DNA of 64,000 bases from Pseudomonadota bacterium (GTDB lineage Bacteria; Myxococcota_A; UBA796; GCA-2862545), in NCBI GenBank assembly GCA_947505245.1, contig CANNIZ010000003.1, positions 1 through 64,000 of the forward strand, in the 5' to 3' direction. The notes beneath the pieces were generated by a model. The model had not been told where the DNA came from and did no database searches. It worked only from the letters and a program-made list of their open reading frames with translations. Made by a program: the position numbers and the translations under genes. Positions within the stretch are counted from its first letter, which is position 1. Each line of letters begins with the position of its first letter. Of the stretch, positions 16,836 to 26,221 are shown piece by piece.

Positions 16836-17996
16836 CTAGTCCGGCAACCGTCCGTCGCCGAACACGAGGCGACGGATGGGGTGCTTGTCGTTCACCACGG
16901 CGAGGCGGGACAACAACGAGTTGATCGCTTCAAACCGCGAGCGGCCGAGATCGACCGTGTACCCGACTCCGGTCTCGCCGATCGCCTCGGGGTCCGTGAT
17001 GAAGTGGAACCGGCCGGACTCCTTCTCACCAAAGTCCCCGTTGTACCCCGCCAGGTACCAGGAGCCGATCGCGTCATCCACGCGTGCGATGCGCTCTTCG
17101 GGGTCGCCCGCCTTCTCGAACTGGATGATGACGCCGAGCCAGTGCCACGGCGCCCGCGTGCACACCCACACCGGGAACGACTGGTCCTTCCACGGCAACA
17201 TGACCGGCAGCTGCGACAGCGGCTCGAAGCCGTTGAGCGTCACGACCATCGGCTCCTGCTCCGAGTACACGCCAGAGATCGTGCCCTCAGCCGGGTTCAC
17301 GAGGTCGACGCGCTGCATCGCATAGGGACGCGCGCCTTGCGGCACGATCGCCTTCGGCTCTCCGTCGGGGCCGCGCGCCATCCGCGCCGCTTCGGCGATC
17401 CAGCCCTGCGAACCCACCTCAGCGACGATGTCGTCGAAGTACTTCCGGTACTCCTCGGCGTGCGCCTGCAGGAAGATCGACGCCGGATGTTCGGTCTCGC
17501 GCCACGCGCGCACCGCGCCGATCACGGCCTCAGCGGCGGCTTTGCCCTCCTTGTCGAAGGCCGCATGCTCGAGGAGGCCCGCATACACCGCGAGGCCGTC
17601 ATCGAGGCGACACGACTGCAGCAGCAGCTGCGCGAGCTGCACCCGCGGCTCGACACGCGCCGGCCACAGGTCCACCACGCGCTGGAGCGTGCGAATCGAC
17701 TTGTCCGTCTGGTCCGCCATCGCGTAGCCCGCCGCGAGGCCCATGTGGAACTGCAGCTTCATCGACTGGTGCTGCGGCTCGTTGTACGGCTCTGCGAGTG
17801 CGATCGTCCGTTCAAGGTGCGGAATGGCCGACATCACCTCACCGCGCTGCAGGTACGCCGTACCGATCGCGTGGTTCAGGTCGGGCCGGGTGTCATCGAG
17901 CGCCAGCGCGGCCTTGAACTGTTCGATCGCGGCTTCCCACTTTCGATCCGCCATCGCGGCCATGCCGGCCTTCGCGTGTTCATCGAGCGTTCCCAC
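16836..17996 (-). CDS. TPR-repeat protein with unknown C-terminal domain
   Basis: The start is chosen at GTG 17996 because GGAGG lies 6 bp upstream; ATG 18032 lacks a ribosome site. Residues of about 1-140 are four TPR units (AAMADRKWEAAIEQFKAAL, YLQRGEVMSAIPHLERTI, YAMADQTDKSIRTLQRVV). Residues of about 190-386 are a beta-rich domain with many aromatic residues (WLGVIIQFEKAG, GSWYLAGYNGDFG) that I do not recognise. No signal peptide is seen. It is the last gene of the ctaA-ctaB operon (about 40 bp after the small membrane gene), so a role in oxidase assembly or membrane stress is possible but unproven. Confidence 0.75.
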   Translation of the reverse strand: MGTLDEHAKAGMAAMADRKWEAAIEQFKAALALDDTRPDLNHAIGTAYLQRGEVMSAIPHLERTIALAEPYNEPQHQSMKLQFHMGLAAGYAMADQTDKSIRTLQRVVDLWPARVEPRVQLAQLLLQSCRLDDGLAVYAGLLEHAAFDKEGKAAAEAVIGAVRAWRETEHPASIFLQAHAEEYRKYFDDIVAEVGSQGWIAEAARMARGPDGEPKAIVPQGARPYAMQRVDLVNPAEGTISGVYSEQEPMVVTLNGFEPLSQLPVMLPWKDQSFPVWVCTRAPWHWLGVIIQFEKAGDPEERIARVDDAIGSWYLAGYNGDFGEKESGRFHFITDPEAIGETGVGYTVDLGRSRFEAINSLLSRLAVVNDKHPIRRLVFGDGRLPD

Positions 17997-18038
17997 CGAG
18001 TACCTCCGCGCCGCCACCCAGGCAGCATGCAACGCACA

Positions 18039-18371
18039 CTACATCACGCCAGCCCAACGCATCACGACCGCGATCACGACGCCCATCACCCACGCCACCG
18101 CCACCGTCGCCGCCACCGCGCCCAGCCGCCGATCGATGCGCAGTTCCTCGATGATCGGGAACGCGCTCACGGCGACACAAAGGAACATCATCGCGACGTC
18201 TTCGAGCAGAAACCCGTCCAGCGCGCGCAGGATCGTCAGCGCCAGCAACAGCCCAACGTGGCCCAACATCGCGATCAACACGGGGCGCAGCGGCCCGCTG
18301 TGCAGGAACGGGAACACGAAGTTCCGCACGAACAGGGGCCACTCGGGCGGCGCCTTGACCTCGGCGGTCAC
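18039..18371 (-). CDS. Small three-helix membrane protein in cta operon
   Basis: This 110-aa protein from GTG 18371 overlaps the ctaB stop by 4 bp. It contains three hydrophobic segments (around residues 25-45, 55-72 and 85-105) separated by short charged loops (EELRIDRRLG). The N-terminal PPEWPLFVRNFVFPFLH segment precedes the first helix. Position directly after ctaB suggests a cytochrome oxidase assembly factor, but no family is recognised. Confidence 0.6.
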   Translation of the reverse strand: MTAEVKAPPEWPLFVRNFVFPFLHSGPLRPVLIAMLGHVGLLLALTILRALDGFLLEDVAMMFLCVAVSAFPIIEELRIDRRLGAVAATVAVAWVMGVVIAVVMRWAGVM

Positions 18372-19279
18372 GCGAGCCGCCAGACAAGATCGACCAGCAT
18401 CGCCCCGAACAGGAGCATCAGGTACGCGATCGAAACGCGAAACACGCGCCAGTCGACGGTGGACTCCTGTGCGACCATGGAGTGCACCACGCTGCCGGTG
18501 AACCAGAGGTTCAGCATCATCGCGACCACCGCGTAGCCAACACCGAGATCGCCCACCCACCACGGCACGAGCGACACTGGAAACAGCGCCAGCGCGTACG
18601 CGAGCGAGCGCCAACGCGTGGGCTGATCGCCCACCACGAGCGGCATCATCGGGAAACCCGCGCACGCATACTCGGCCTTGCGGACCAGTGCGATCGCCCA
18701 GAAGTGCGGCGGGGTCCAAAGGAAGATCAGCAGGAACATCACCAACGCGCCGAGCGACAGGCTGCCCGTCATCGCCGCGGACGCGATCAAGGGGGCAGTG
18801 CCCCCGGCGGCGCCGCCGATCACGATGTTTTGCGGCGTGCGCGGCTTGAGCCACAACGTGTACACGCCCACGTAGAACGCCACCGTGGCCAGGCTCACCC
18901 CTACGGCAAGCGCGCCCCCGACGGCGCCCAGGATCACCGTGCTGACCACCAGCAGCAGCAGCCCGTACGCCAACACGACACGCGGCAACATCACCGCGGC
19001 CGGCAGCGGCCGACGCCGCGTGCGCGCCATCCGCGCGTCCGTCTCGCGCTCGAAGTACGCGTTGAGCGCGCTCGAGGCGCCCCCCGCCAGACCCGTGCCG
19101 AGCAGCACCCACGCCGCGCGCACTGGATCGGGCCACGAGTCCTGTCCGAGCAGCAGGGCGGGGAGCCCCGTGAACACCACCAGCCCGATCACCTTCGGCC
19201 GGGTGATGTCCAGGTACGTGCGCAGCGTGTTCGCGAGCGAACGCTCCTCGGAGAGGTCAACCATCTCGGCAGTCGTCAT
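18368..19279 (-). CDS. ctaB: Protoheme IX farnesyltransferase (heme O synthase)
   Basis: This 303-aa polytopic UbiA-family prenyltransferase is of normal length. It transfers a farnesyl group to heme b to make heme O, the first step to heme A. It shows the family signatures TRPKVIGLVVFTGLPA, NAYFERETDARMARTRRRPL (the Asp-rich prenyl-diphosphate/Mg site), the second loop in FLWTPPHFWAIALVRKAEY, and about seven to nine membrane helices. It overlaps ctaA by 4 bp (ATGA) and the small membrane gene downstream by 4 bp, a tight operon. The products serve an aa3/caa3 oxidase not in this window. Confidence 0.95.
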   Translation of the reverse strand: MTTAEMVDLSEERSLANTLRTYLDITRPKVIGLVVFTGLPALLLGQDSWPDPVRAAWVLLGTGLAGGASSALNAYFERETDARMARTRRRPLPAAVMLPRVVLAYGLLLLVVSTVILGAVGGALAVGVSLATVAFYVGVYTLWLKPRTPQNIVIGGAAGGTAPLIASAAMTGSLSLGALVMFLLIFLWTPPHFWAIALVRKAEYACAGFPMMPLVVGDQPTRWRSLAYALALFPVSLVPWWVGDLGVGYAVVAMMLNLWFTGSVVHSMVAQESTVDWRVFRVSIAYLMLLFGAMLVDLVWRLA

Positions 19280-20289
19280 GCAGTCACCAGGTCCGATTTG
19301 ACCGCCTCGGTGGCGATCGGCGCGCGAAAGGTCGCGTGGTTCATTGCGGTGGTCGCGAGCACGAGCGCGGCGGCGCCACCTGTGTGGAGTAACGTGACCT
19401 CGACGGGCAGGTCCAACAGCACGTTCGCGACGCCGAGCGCCATCTGGGCGAGCGCCAGCGCCGCGACCGCGAACGCCGCCCGCCCGAACCGACCGCGGCC
19501 GCGCCCAATCGCCGCGGCGACCAGCGCGAGCGTCACCACACCGTACGCGACGAGGCGGTGCAGCACCTGCAGGCCCACGAGGCCCGACAGCGTCGGGAAC
19601 CAGCCGTCCGCGTTGCAGCCCGGCCACGTCGAGCAGGCCAGCCCCGCGCCGCTCGACGCCACGAGGCCACCCAACGCGACCTGAGCCAGCACGAGCCCGG
19701 CCAGCGCAGGCGCCAGCGCCCGTGCACCCGGGACCTCCACGCGCTCGGACGGGGACGCCGCCTCCCAAAGCTCCAGCGCGATCACCGCGATCAGCGCAGA
19801 GAACAGGTTCCCGCAAACGAGGTGCGACGCCACGGTCCACTCGGCCAGCAGGTGAAGGACCGTGAGCCCTCCGAGCACGATCTGAAGCCCCAGCGCGGCC
19901 GCCGCCGCCGCGAACCAGGGCGCCAACCGCGCCCGCAGGTCCGCGCGCCGCAGCACCAGGAACCCAAGCGCCACGAACGCGATCGACTCCCCACCCGCGT
20001 ACACGCGGTGCCCGAACTCCAGGAACACAGGCCAGTCGATCGCGGGCACCAGCAGGCCAAAGCAGCGCGGCCAGTCCGGACACGCGAGCCCTGCCCCGTT
20101 CACGCGCACCGAAGCGCCAAACACGAGCAGCACCCACACCGAAGCGGACAGCAGCGTCGCCCCCCGCGCCAGCGGAACCACCTCGGCCCGTCCACCCCGC
20201 CGACCGGATCCAATGGCCACGGCCGCCGAAACGGCTGCGACGAGCGCGACGATCACCAGCAACACGAGCGTTCGGACGTCGTGGGACAC
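19276..20289 (-). CDS. ctaA: Heme A synthase
   Basis: This protein of about 337 aa is from GTG 20289 (GGAGG 4 bp upstream); an upstream ATG at 20310 lacks a ribosome site. It has eight membrane helices in two four-helix halves. Heme-ligand histidines are seen in EFGHRVYAG, EWTVASHLV, QVLHRLVAYG and TLLHTGGAA. Each half has a Cys pair (GAGLACPDWPRCFG and GAGLACSTWPGCNAD), the CtaA type with extracytoplasmic disulfides. It oxidises the heme O methyl group to heme A. First gene of the cta operon. Confidence 0.93.
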   Translation of the reverse strand: MSHDVRTLVLLVIVALVAAVSAAVAIGSGRRGGRAEVVPLARGATLLSASVWVLLVFGASVRVNGAGLACPDWPRCFGLLVPAIDWPVFLEFGHRVYAGGESIAFVALGFLVLRRADLRARLAPWFAAAAAALGLQIVLGGLTVLHLLAEWTVASHLVCGNLFSALIAVIALELWEAASPSERVEVPGARALAPALAGLVLAQVALGGLVASSGAGLACSTWPGCNADGWFPTLSGLVGLQVLHRLVAYGVVTLALVAAAIGRGRGRFGRAAFAVAALALAQMALGVANVLLDLPVEVTLLHTGGAAALVLATTAMNHATFRAPIATEAVKSDLVTA

Positions 20290-20355
20290 GGCGCCTCCGG
20301 GGTCCGTCATTTATCCGATCAGGCGGCGCGCGCCACCCCGCACCGGACCCGCCGC

Positions 20356-21516
20356 CTACGGCCCGTCGAGGCCCGGCAGATCGTGCATCTCGAACCGGGC
20401 AAGGTCCGGCTTGTCGCGCTCACAAACGAAGTACGCGAGCTCCGTCTGGAACGCGGGAAGCGGATGTTCCACGGCGCCAAGGACCGGGAAGTCATCCGCG
20501 GTCTTCGGATCCGTGTCAAGCACGTCGACCTCCTGACCGTCTCCGATGCCATCGCCGTCAGTGTCGGCATCATTCGGGTCCGTCTCCCCAGGGTCCAAGT
20601 TGCCGTCCCCGTCCCGGTCTTCCTGGGCATCCTGCAGCCCATCGCCATCGTGGTCCAGGGCGGTCACCACGTCCTTGAAGTACCGCCCCCATACCTGGTC
20701 CGGCGTCCCGAGGCAGAGTTTCGGTTCGGCGTCCCCGGCGAGCTGGCGCTGGATCAACGCCAGCGTCAGCAATGCGCTGTCGGTCGGCGTCGCAGTGACG
20801 TTGTCGCAGAACGGCGCCACCAACGAAAACGGGAGTGCGGAGCCGGCGTCCGAGACGTCCCAGGACCAGTGGCCAACCACGGTCTCGTCAATACTCTCGG
20901 TGGCCGGATCGTCGACGACGCTCGCCGGGCCCGTCGCGTTGATCCAGGTGGCCCAGAATTTTTGAGCGCCCGGCATGTGCGCTTTTATCGCCACGAGTTC
21001 TTCATCCGCGTTGGCCACGAACAACCCCGCCGGATCGCGCGACTCGTCGATCAGGTCTTCGTGGATGGTCCCGTCTTCATCGACGATCACGTAGGTGCCT
21101 CCCCAACCCTCGGGCGAGCAGACGTCCCGTGCGTATTCGGGCCACACCACGGAGGTTCCGTCCGCCGGGTCCGTGGTCGAAACGTTCGCCAGCAGGTACT
21201 CGGTGGTGCCGATCGAGAATTGCGTGATGTTGCCGTCGCCGATCACGACGTCCGCCGGGCAAAGCGAGCCCACGCGTCCGGTGATGTCCGGGTTGGAGTC
21301 ATCGCAGTCGCGGTTGTTCCTGGCGGTGAAGCCCGTGGCTCCATCCGGATCACACTGGACGATGCCATTCGTGTTGGGGTCGCCCCAGCCGTCCTCGTCG
21401 GCGTCGAGGAACCAGGGGTACGGCGTGCAGACCGGGTCCGTCGGAATCGTGCGGAAGTTCGAGCCACACCCGACCATCGCGAGAACGAGCACGGGAAGGG
21501 TCATCAGCTTGTACAC
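20356..21516 (-). CDS. Lipoprotein with thrombospondin type 3 Ca repeats
   Basis: The start is at GTG 21516, 5 bp after GGAGG, giving a lipoprotein signal with lipobox MVGC (Cys 17). The 386-aa protein has an N-terminal Asp-rich segment with MopE-like WFLDADEDGWGD and NNRDCDDSNPD, then a central domain of mixed strands with Trp and Cys. Near the C-terminus is a run of calcium-binding repeats (DHDGDGLQDAQEDRDGDGN, DADTDGDGIGDGQEV). It is probably an outer-membrane, Ca-stabilised surface protein. It lies 66 bp upstream of ctaA on the same strand but is probably unrelated. Confidence 0.7.
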   Translation of the reverse strand: MYKLMTLPVLVLAMVGCGSNFRTIPTDPVCTPYPWFLDADEDGWGDPNTNGIVQCDPDGATGFTARNNRDCDDSNPDITGRVGSLCPADVVIGDGNITQFSIGTTEYLLANVSTTDPADGTSVVWPEYARDVCSPEGWGGTYVIVDEDGTIHEDLIDESRDPAGLFVANADEELVAIKAHMPGAQKFWATWINATGPASVVDDPATESIDETVVGHWSWDVSDAGSALPFSLVAPFCDNVTATPTDSALLTLALIQRQLAGDAEPKLCLGTPDQVWGRYFKDVVTALDHDGDGLQDAQEDRDGDGNLDPGETDPNDADTDGDGIGDGQEVDVLDTDPKTADDFPVLGAVEHPLPAFQTELAYFVCERDKPDLARFEMHDLPGLDGP

Positions 21517-21636
21517 GTCGGCCTCCACAGTCCAGCAACGCACGATCGGCCGGGGCAAACCCCGCCGCACCGCTCCGCACTCTAGTCGGGCGGACCACTT
21601 CGGCGCAAGCGGTTACCGAGCCAACCCGGAGCGAAC

Positions 21637-23004
21637 GTGATTCAGCTGCTGCTCGCCGCCCTCCCCGCCTTTGCCGAAGACCTCTCCGTCCCGTACGACT
21701 CCTTCGTACTGAAGAACGGCCTCACGGTGGTCCTCGTTCCCGATCACAGCGCGCCGATCGTGCACGTCAACCTCTGGTACCATGTCGGCTCGTCCGACGA
21801 GATCGCCGGTCGCACCGGCTTCGCGCACCTGTTCGAGCACCTCATGTTTCAGGGCTCGCCGTCCGCGCCGGGCGAGTACTTCGACCTGCTCGAGCCCGTG
21901 GGCGGCGAGGTCAACGGGACCACCTCGTTTGATCGCACGAATTTCTTCGAGACAGTGCCGTCTCAATACCTGCCGCTCGCGCTGTTCGTCGAGAGCGATC
22001 GCATGGGCTGGCTGCTCGACGGCCTTGATCAGGCGAAGCTCGACAACCAGCGCGACGTCGTGCGCAACGAGCGCCGCCAGCGCTACGAGAACCCGCCCTA
22101 CGGCTACGCGAACATGGACCTGATGGCGGCCCTGTTCCCTGACACCCACCCCTACCACCACGTCCCGATCGGCTCCCACGCGGATCTCGAAGCCGCCACG
22201 CTGGATGACGTGAAGGCCTTCTTCCGCAACTGGTACGTGCCCGACAACGCCTCGCTCGTGATCGCCGGCGACTTCAAGACCAGCGTCGCAAAGCGCCTCG
22301 TCAAGTCGTATTTCTCCGGAATCCCGGCGCTCGACCGCACCGTCGAACGCCCCTCCCTCGCCGAACCGCTCGCGGCCCCAAAGAAGATCGTCCAATACCA
22401 GGCCGTTCCCGAGCGCAAGGTGTGGGTGGCCTGGCCGTCACCCGCCATGTACGCGCCCGGAGACGCCGAGCTGGACCTCCTCTCCCACACCCTCGCGAAC
22501 GGCAAGGACAGCCGCCTGTACTACGCCCTCGTAAAGGAGCAGCGCGTCGCGAAGGACGTCTCCGCCTACCAGCAGTCGCTCGCCCGCGGCGGCATGTACA
22601 TCGTCACCGCCACCGCAGCTGAGGGGCACACCACCGACGAAGTCGTCGCCGCGATCGACGCCGTGCTGGCGGACGTCCTCGGCGCGCACCCCCCGACAGA
22701 AGACGACCTGACGCTCGCGCGCACCGAGTACCGCGTCGGGTTCTTCGATCGCATCTCCACCATCGCGGGCAAGGCTGACGCGATGAACGGCTACCAGACG
22801 TTCACCGGAACGCCAGACGGCTTCGCCGCCGACCTCGCGCGCTACGACGCAGCCAACGTCGCCGGGGTCGTCGCCGCCGCAAAAGACGTGCTGTCAAAGC
22901 CTCGCGTCGAGCTTCACATCGCGCCGCTCGCCGATGCGCCGCCGACCGCTGTCCCGCCGACCGCTGATACCCCTTCGCCCGCCGTCCCCGGAGGTGCCCA
23001 GTGA
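21637..23004 (+). CDS. M16-family zinc peptidase, catalytic subunit
   Basis: This 455-aa protein has a short signal (IQLLLAALPAFAEDL). The inverted zinc motif is intact: HLFEH (His 64, Glu 67, His 68), with the downstream Glu in DVVRNERRQRYENPPYG, and FDRTNFFETVP matches the M16B core. The family (pitrilysin/mitochondrial processing peptidase-like) degrades or trims peptides. The following gene is a partner lacking the motif, overlapping by 4 bp (GTGA), so a heterodimer like PqqF/PqqG or MPP-type pairs is likely. It is exported, so it acts in the periplasm. The start is GTG. Confidence 0.93.
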   Translation: MIQLLLAALPAFAEDLSVPYDSFVLKNGLTVVLVPDHSAPIVHVNLWYHVGSSDEIAGRTGFAHLFEHLMFQGSPSAPGEYFDLLEPVGGEVNGTTSFDRTNFFETVPSQYLPLALFVESDRMGWLLDGLDQAKLDNQRDVVRNERRQRYENPPYGYANMDLMAALFPDTHPYHHVPIGSHADLEAATLDDVKAFFRNWYVPDNASLVIAGDFKTSVAKRLVKSYFSGIPALDRTVERPSLAEPLAAPKKIVQYQAVPERKVWVAWPSPAMYAPGDAELDLLSHTLANGKDSRLYYALVKEQRVAKDVSAYQQSLARGGMYIVTATAAEGHTTDEVVAAIDAVLADVLGAHPPTEDDLTLARTEYRVGFFDRISTIAGKADAMNGYQTFTGTPDGFAADLARYDAANVAGVVAAAKDVLSKPRVELHIAPLADAPPTAVPPTADTPSPAVPGGAQ

Positions 23005-24446
23005 ACCGCGCCTTTCCGCTCCTCCTGCTCATCGCATGCGCGCCGTCTGTGCTGGACGTGCGCCCCGCGGCCCTTCCTGAGCCGCTCGGGACGCCCGAGT
23101 TCAAGCTCCCCGCGCCCGCCTCGCGCACCCTCGCCAACGGGGTTCCTGTCGTCGTCGCCGCGAACCACGAGGTCCCGCTGTTCGAGGTGCGCGTGCTGTT
23201 CCGGTCCGGCGCGTACACCGATCCCACCGGCAAAGAAGGCCTCACCACCGTGACGCTCGACATGGTGAACGAGGGCGTCACCGGGATGACCGCCGAAGAG
23301 CTCTCCCGCGCGAGCAAGCGCCTCGGAGCGGTGATCTCGTCGGGCGCCGACTGGGATGGCGCCGAGATCGACGCGAGCGGCATCACCGCGAACCTCGATG
23401 CCACCCTGGATCTGCTCGCCAAGGTGCTGCTGACGCCAACCTTCCCGCAAGCGGACTGGGACGTGATGCGCGCGAAGCGCGTCGCGGCCATCAAGAGCGA
23501 GCGCGAAAACCCGACCTCGATCGCGTCACGCGTGATGTCGTCGCTGCTGTGGGACGGCACCTACCGCGGCCGGATGACCAGCGAGGCCTCGCTCGGCGCA
23601 ATCACCACCGACGACATGGCGGCGTGGCGGACCGCGAACCTGATCCCCGGCACGGCCATGATCCTCGTCGGCGGCGACGTCGACGCGGACGAGGTCGTCG
23701 CGAAGCTCGACTCCCGCCTCGCGTCCTGGACGGCCACAGGCGCCGTGCCGCCGGCCGTTCCCACGCCGAAGCTGCGCCCGAACACGCTGTACCTTGTGGA
23801 CAAGCCGGGCGCCGCGCAGTCGGTCGTACGCGTCGTCACGGCGGGCCCCACCCGCAAGGACGCCGATCGGTACGACATGATCGTCGCCAACCTCGCGTTC
23901 GGCGGCGCGTTCACCTCGCGCCTCAACCTGAACCTGCGCGAAGCGAAGGGGTACACGTACGGAGCCCGCTGCGGCTTTATCGACGGCTTCGGTCCGTCCT
24001 TCTGGTGGTGTGGCGCGTCCGTAGCAACCGACGTGACGGCGGCCTCACTCACCGAGATCAAGGGCGAGATCGAGGGTGCGCTCGGCAGCAAGCCGTTCAG
24101 CGCGGACGAGGTGGCCGACAACGCCAACGGCGAGATCCTCGGCTTCCCAGGGCAGTTCGAGCTCACCGGCGCCATCCTTGGTGAGCGCGGCTCCATCTGG
24201 CGCTACGACCTGCCCCAAGACCAGACCGAGCGTTACGTGCCGGGCCTCCGCAGCGTGTCCGCCGAGAGCGCCACCCGCGCATTTCAGCAGCACGTGCGGA
24301 TGGATCAGCTCACCTGGCTGGTCGTCGGCGATGCAGCAAAGATCGGTGAGAGCGTAAAAACCCTGGGCCTGACCGTCGTGACGCTTGATCGCGACGGCAA
24401 AGTCTTGTCGCCCGACCTTCGGTCGGGGTTCGTCGGAGGGCAGTAG
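23001..24446 (+). CDS. M16-family peptidase, non-catalytic partner
   Basis: This 481-aa M16 homologue begins at a GTG overlapping the upstream stop and has a lipoprotein signal (FPLLLLIACAP). The region where HxxEH should be reads GLTTVTLDM, so the zinc site is absent. It retains the C-terminal-domain signature (YTYGARCGFIDGF), where Arg/Tyr bind substrate in the MPP-alpha-like half. It is the substrate-binding subunit of a two-subunit clam-shell peptidase with the preceding gene. Being lipidated, it may tether the pair to the membrane. Confidence 0.9.
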   Translation: MNRAFPLLLLIACAPSVLDVRPAALPEPLGTPEFKLPAPASRTLANGVPVVVAANHEVPLFEVRVLFRSGAYTDPTGKEGLTTVTLDMVNEGVTGMTAEELSRASKRLGAVISSGADWDGAEIDASGITANLDATLDLLAKVLLTPTFPQADWDVMRAKRVAAIKSERENPTSIASRVMSSLLWDGTYRGRMTSEASLGAITTDDMAAWRTANLIPGTAMILVGGDVDADEVVAKLDSRLASWTATGAVPPAVPTPKLRPNTLYLVDKPGAAQSVVRVVTAGPTRKDADRYDMIVANLAFGGAFTSRLNLNLREAKGYTYGARCGFIDGFGPSFWWCGASVATDVTAASLTEIKGEIEGALGSKPFSADEVADNANGEILGFPGQFELTGAILGERGSIWRYDLPQDQTERYVPGLRSVSAESATRAFQQHVRMDQLTWLVVGDAAKIGESVKTLGLTVVTLDRDGKVLSPDLRSGFVGGQ

Positions 24447-24449
24447 AAC

Positions 24450-25367
24450 ATGGCCGGGATCGAGTCCGATTTCATCTGGTTTGACGGAAAGATCGTCCCC
24501 TTCGCCGACGCGAAGATCCACGTCATGTCGCACGCGCTGCACTACGGCATCGGCGCGTTCGAGGGCATCCGCTCGTACACGCAGCCCGACGGAAAGAGCG
24601 GCATCTGGCGCCTCGACACCCACATGCGCCGCCTCGGGGACACCGTCCGAATGATGCGGCTCACGTGCCCATTTGACCAGGCGGCGCTCCAAAAGGCCTG
24701 CTTCGAAGTACTTGACGCCAACCATTGGACGGAGGCGTACATCCGCCCCATCGTCTTTACTGGCGCTGGCGAGCTCGGCCTCGGCGCGCGGTCGAACCCC
24801 GTGCACACCGTGGTCGGCGCGTTCAAGTGGGGCCTGTACATGGGCGAAGAGGGCATGAAGCGCGGCATCCGCCTCAAGACCTCCACGTTCGTGCGCCACC
24901 ACCCCAACGCAGCACTCCAGCGCATGAAGATCAGCGGGAACTACGTGAACAACGTGCTCGCCCGCTACGAAGCGATCGACGACGGCTTCGATGAGGCCGT
25001 CATGCTGGACCACCACGGCTTCGTCGCCGAAGGCACCGGCGAGAACCTGTTCTACGCGCGCGACGGCGTCGTCTACACGCCGTCAGCGATGAACATCCTC
25101 CCAGGTGTGACGCGCACGACCGTGCTCGACATCCTTCGTCACGAGGGCATCGAGGTGCGCGAGCAGACGTTCGCGCGCGACGCCCTGTACACCGCCGACG
25201 AGGTCTGGCTGTGCGGAACCGCCGCCGAGGTAACACCCGTACGGGAGATTGATCGCCGCGAACTGCCCCCGTCGCCCGGCCCCATCACGTCCCGCGTCAT
25301 CGAGACCTACGCGGCGGGCGTTCGCGGCAACGTGAGCTGGCTTCGCGACGGCGTCATCCGCGCCTGA
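24450..25367 (+). CDS. ilvE: Branched-chain amino acid aminotransferase
   Basis: This 305-aa fold-type IV PLP enzyme interconverts branched-chain amino acids and 2-oxo acids in the cytoplasm. It has the usual signatures HVMSHALHYGIGAFEGIRSY, RPIVFTGAGELGLG, the PLP lysine in LQRMKISGNYVNN, and EAVMLDHHGFVAEGTGENLF. The length is standard. GGAGGG precedes the ATG, and it follows the M16 pair by 3 bp, so it is probably co-transcribed though functionally unrelated. Confidence 0.93.
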   Translation: MAGIESDFIWFDGKIVPFADAKIHVMSHALHYGIGAFEGIRSYTQPDGKSGIWRLDTHMRRLGDTVRMMRLTCPFDQAALQKACFEVLDANHWTEAYIRPIVFTGAGELGLGARSNPVHTVVGAFKWGLYMGEEGMKRGIRLKTSTFVRHHPNAALQRMKISGNYVNNVLARYEAIDDGFDEAVMLDHHGFVAEGTGENLFYARDGVVYTPSAMNILPGVTRTTVLDILRHEGIEVREQTFARDALYTADEVWLCGTAAEVTPVREIDRRELPPSPGPITSRVIETYAAGVRGNVSWLRDGVIRA

Positions 25368-25394
25368 GAGGTCGTTACCGGACCTGAGCGGGCG

Positions 25395-26024
25395 CTACCG
25401 GACGAAGAACTTCGTCGGGGGCGAGCGGAACCGCGCGAGGTCTTCCCCCTGGCGAAGCTGGTCGAGCACCCACTTCGACAGGTCCTTCACGATCTGTTCG
25501 TGGCTCTTGCCCGAGCCGAGGAGCGCCTCGAGCGCGGCCTTCGCCGGGTCCACGTCCGTCGCCGCCGCGCCGGACGTTCCCCCCGCTGCCGGAGCCGAAT
25601 GGCCCGCTTCAACAGACCTCGCGAGGGTGGCGGCCCCGCCACCTGCCTGTGCGTCGCGCATGATGTCGCCAAGGCCCTCACCCGCCTTCGACCGGTGCAG
25701 GACCATACGCTCCACCGCGCGGGCCGCGATCTCTTCCGTGTCGCGCCCGGTGTTCTCCGTCGTGCCGCCCGATCCCTCCTCATGGACGCGCTCATGCGCG
25801 TAGAGAGCGGCGTCTTCCGCCTTGTCGAAGTCGAACCCTTCATCGACGATGATGCTGTTGTCGAACGTCATGGCGCGGGCGCCTACCGAGCGCAGCGCCT
25901 TGGCGGCGAGCTCGCCGGTATAGACTTCGCCGCCGTCCGGAGCATCCTTCTTCTGCAGGCCCATGTCGGAGCGGCGGGCGAGGCGCGAAACGGTCGCTTC
26001 GCCAGGGGATCGGTGGTCGGACAT
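25395..26024 (-). CDS. DUF4157-like eCIS-associated protein with HExxH
   Basis: This 209-aa protein starts at ATG 26024 behind GGAGG. After a polar N-terminus comes a block read as GELAAKALRSVGARAMTFDN, then IIVDEGFDF and AEDAALYAHERVHEE. This matches the layout of DUF4157 (small-residue helix, a strand, then HExxH zinc motif), here HERVH instead of the usual HELTHVVQQ. The tail is Ala/Gly-rich and ends in a helical segment with a basic finish. DUF4157 domains are strongly associated with extracellular contractile injection systems, where they are linked to effector loading or toxicity. An eCIS operon begins 3.6 kb away on the same strand. The assignment is by motif layout only. Confidence 0.65.
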   Translation of the reverse strand: MSDHRSPGEATVSRLARRSDMGLQKKDAPDGGEVYTGELAAKALRSVGARAMTFDNSIIVDEGFDFDKAEDAALYAHERVHEEGSGGTTENTGRDTEEIAARAVERMVLHRSKAGEGLGDIMRDAQAGGGAATLARSVEAGHSAPAAGGTSGAAATDVDPAKAALEALLGSGKSHEQIVKDLSKWVLDQLRQGEDLARFRSPPTKFFVR

Positions 26025-26221
26025 AGGGACCTCCAAAACAGAAAAACGCGAGTTAAACGAGGAGAGCTCAAAGCGAGCCAGGCAACGTGCGACATCGACG
26101 CACTCTTTGACACCGGTCTCATTGTAGGCTTGGTCGCGCCGGATCGCCAGTCCCCCGAATCGCATGCCTCGGAGATGCGCCTGCCAGGGAAGATCTTCCC
26201 CCCTCGCAACGGAGCCCCACA

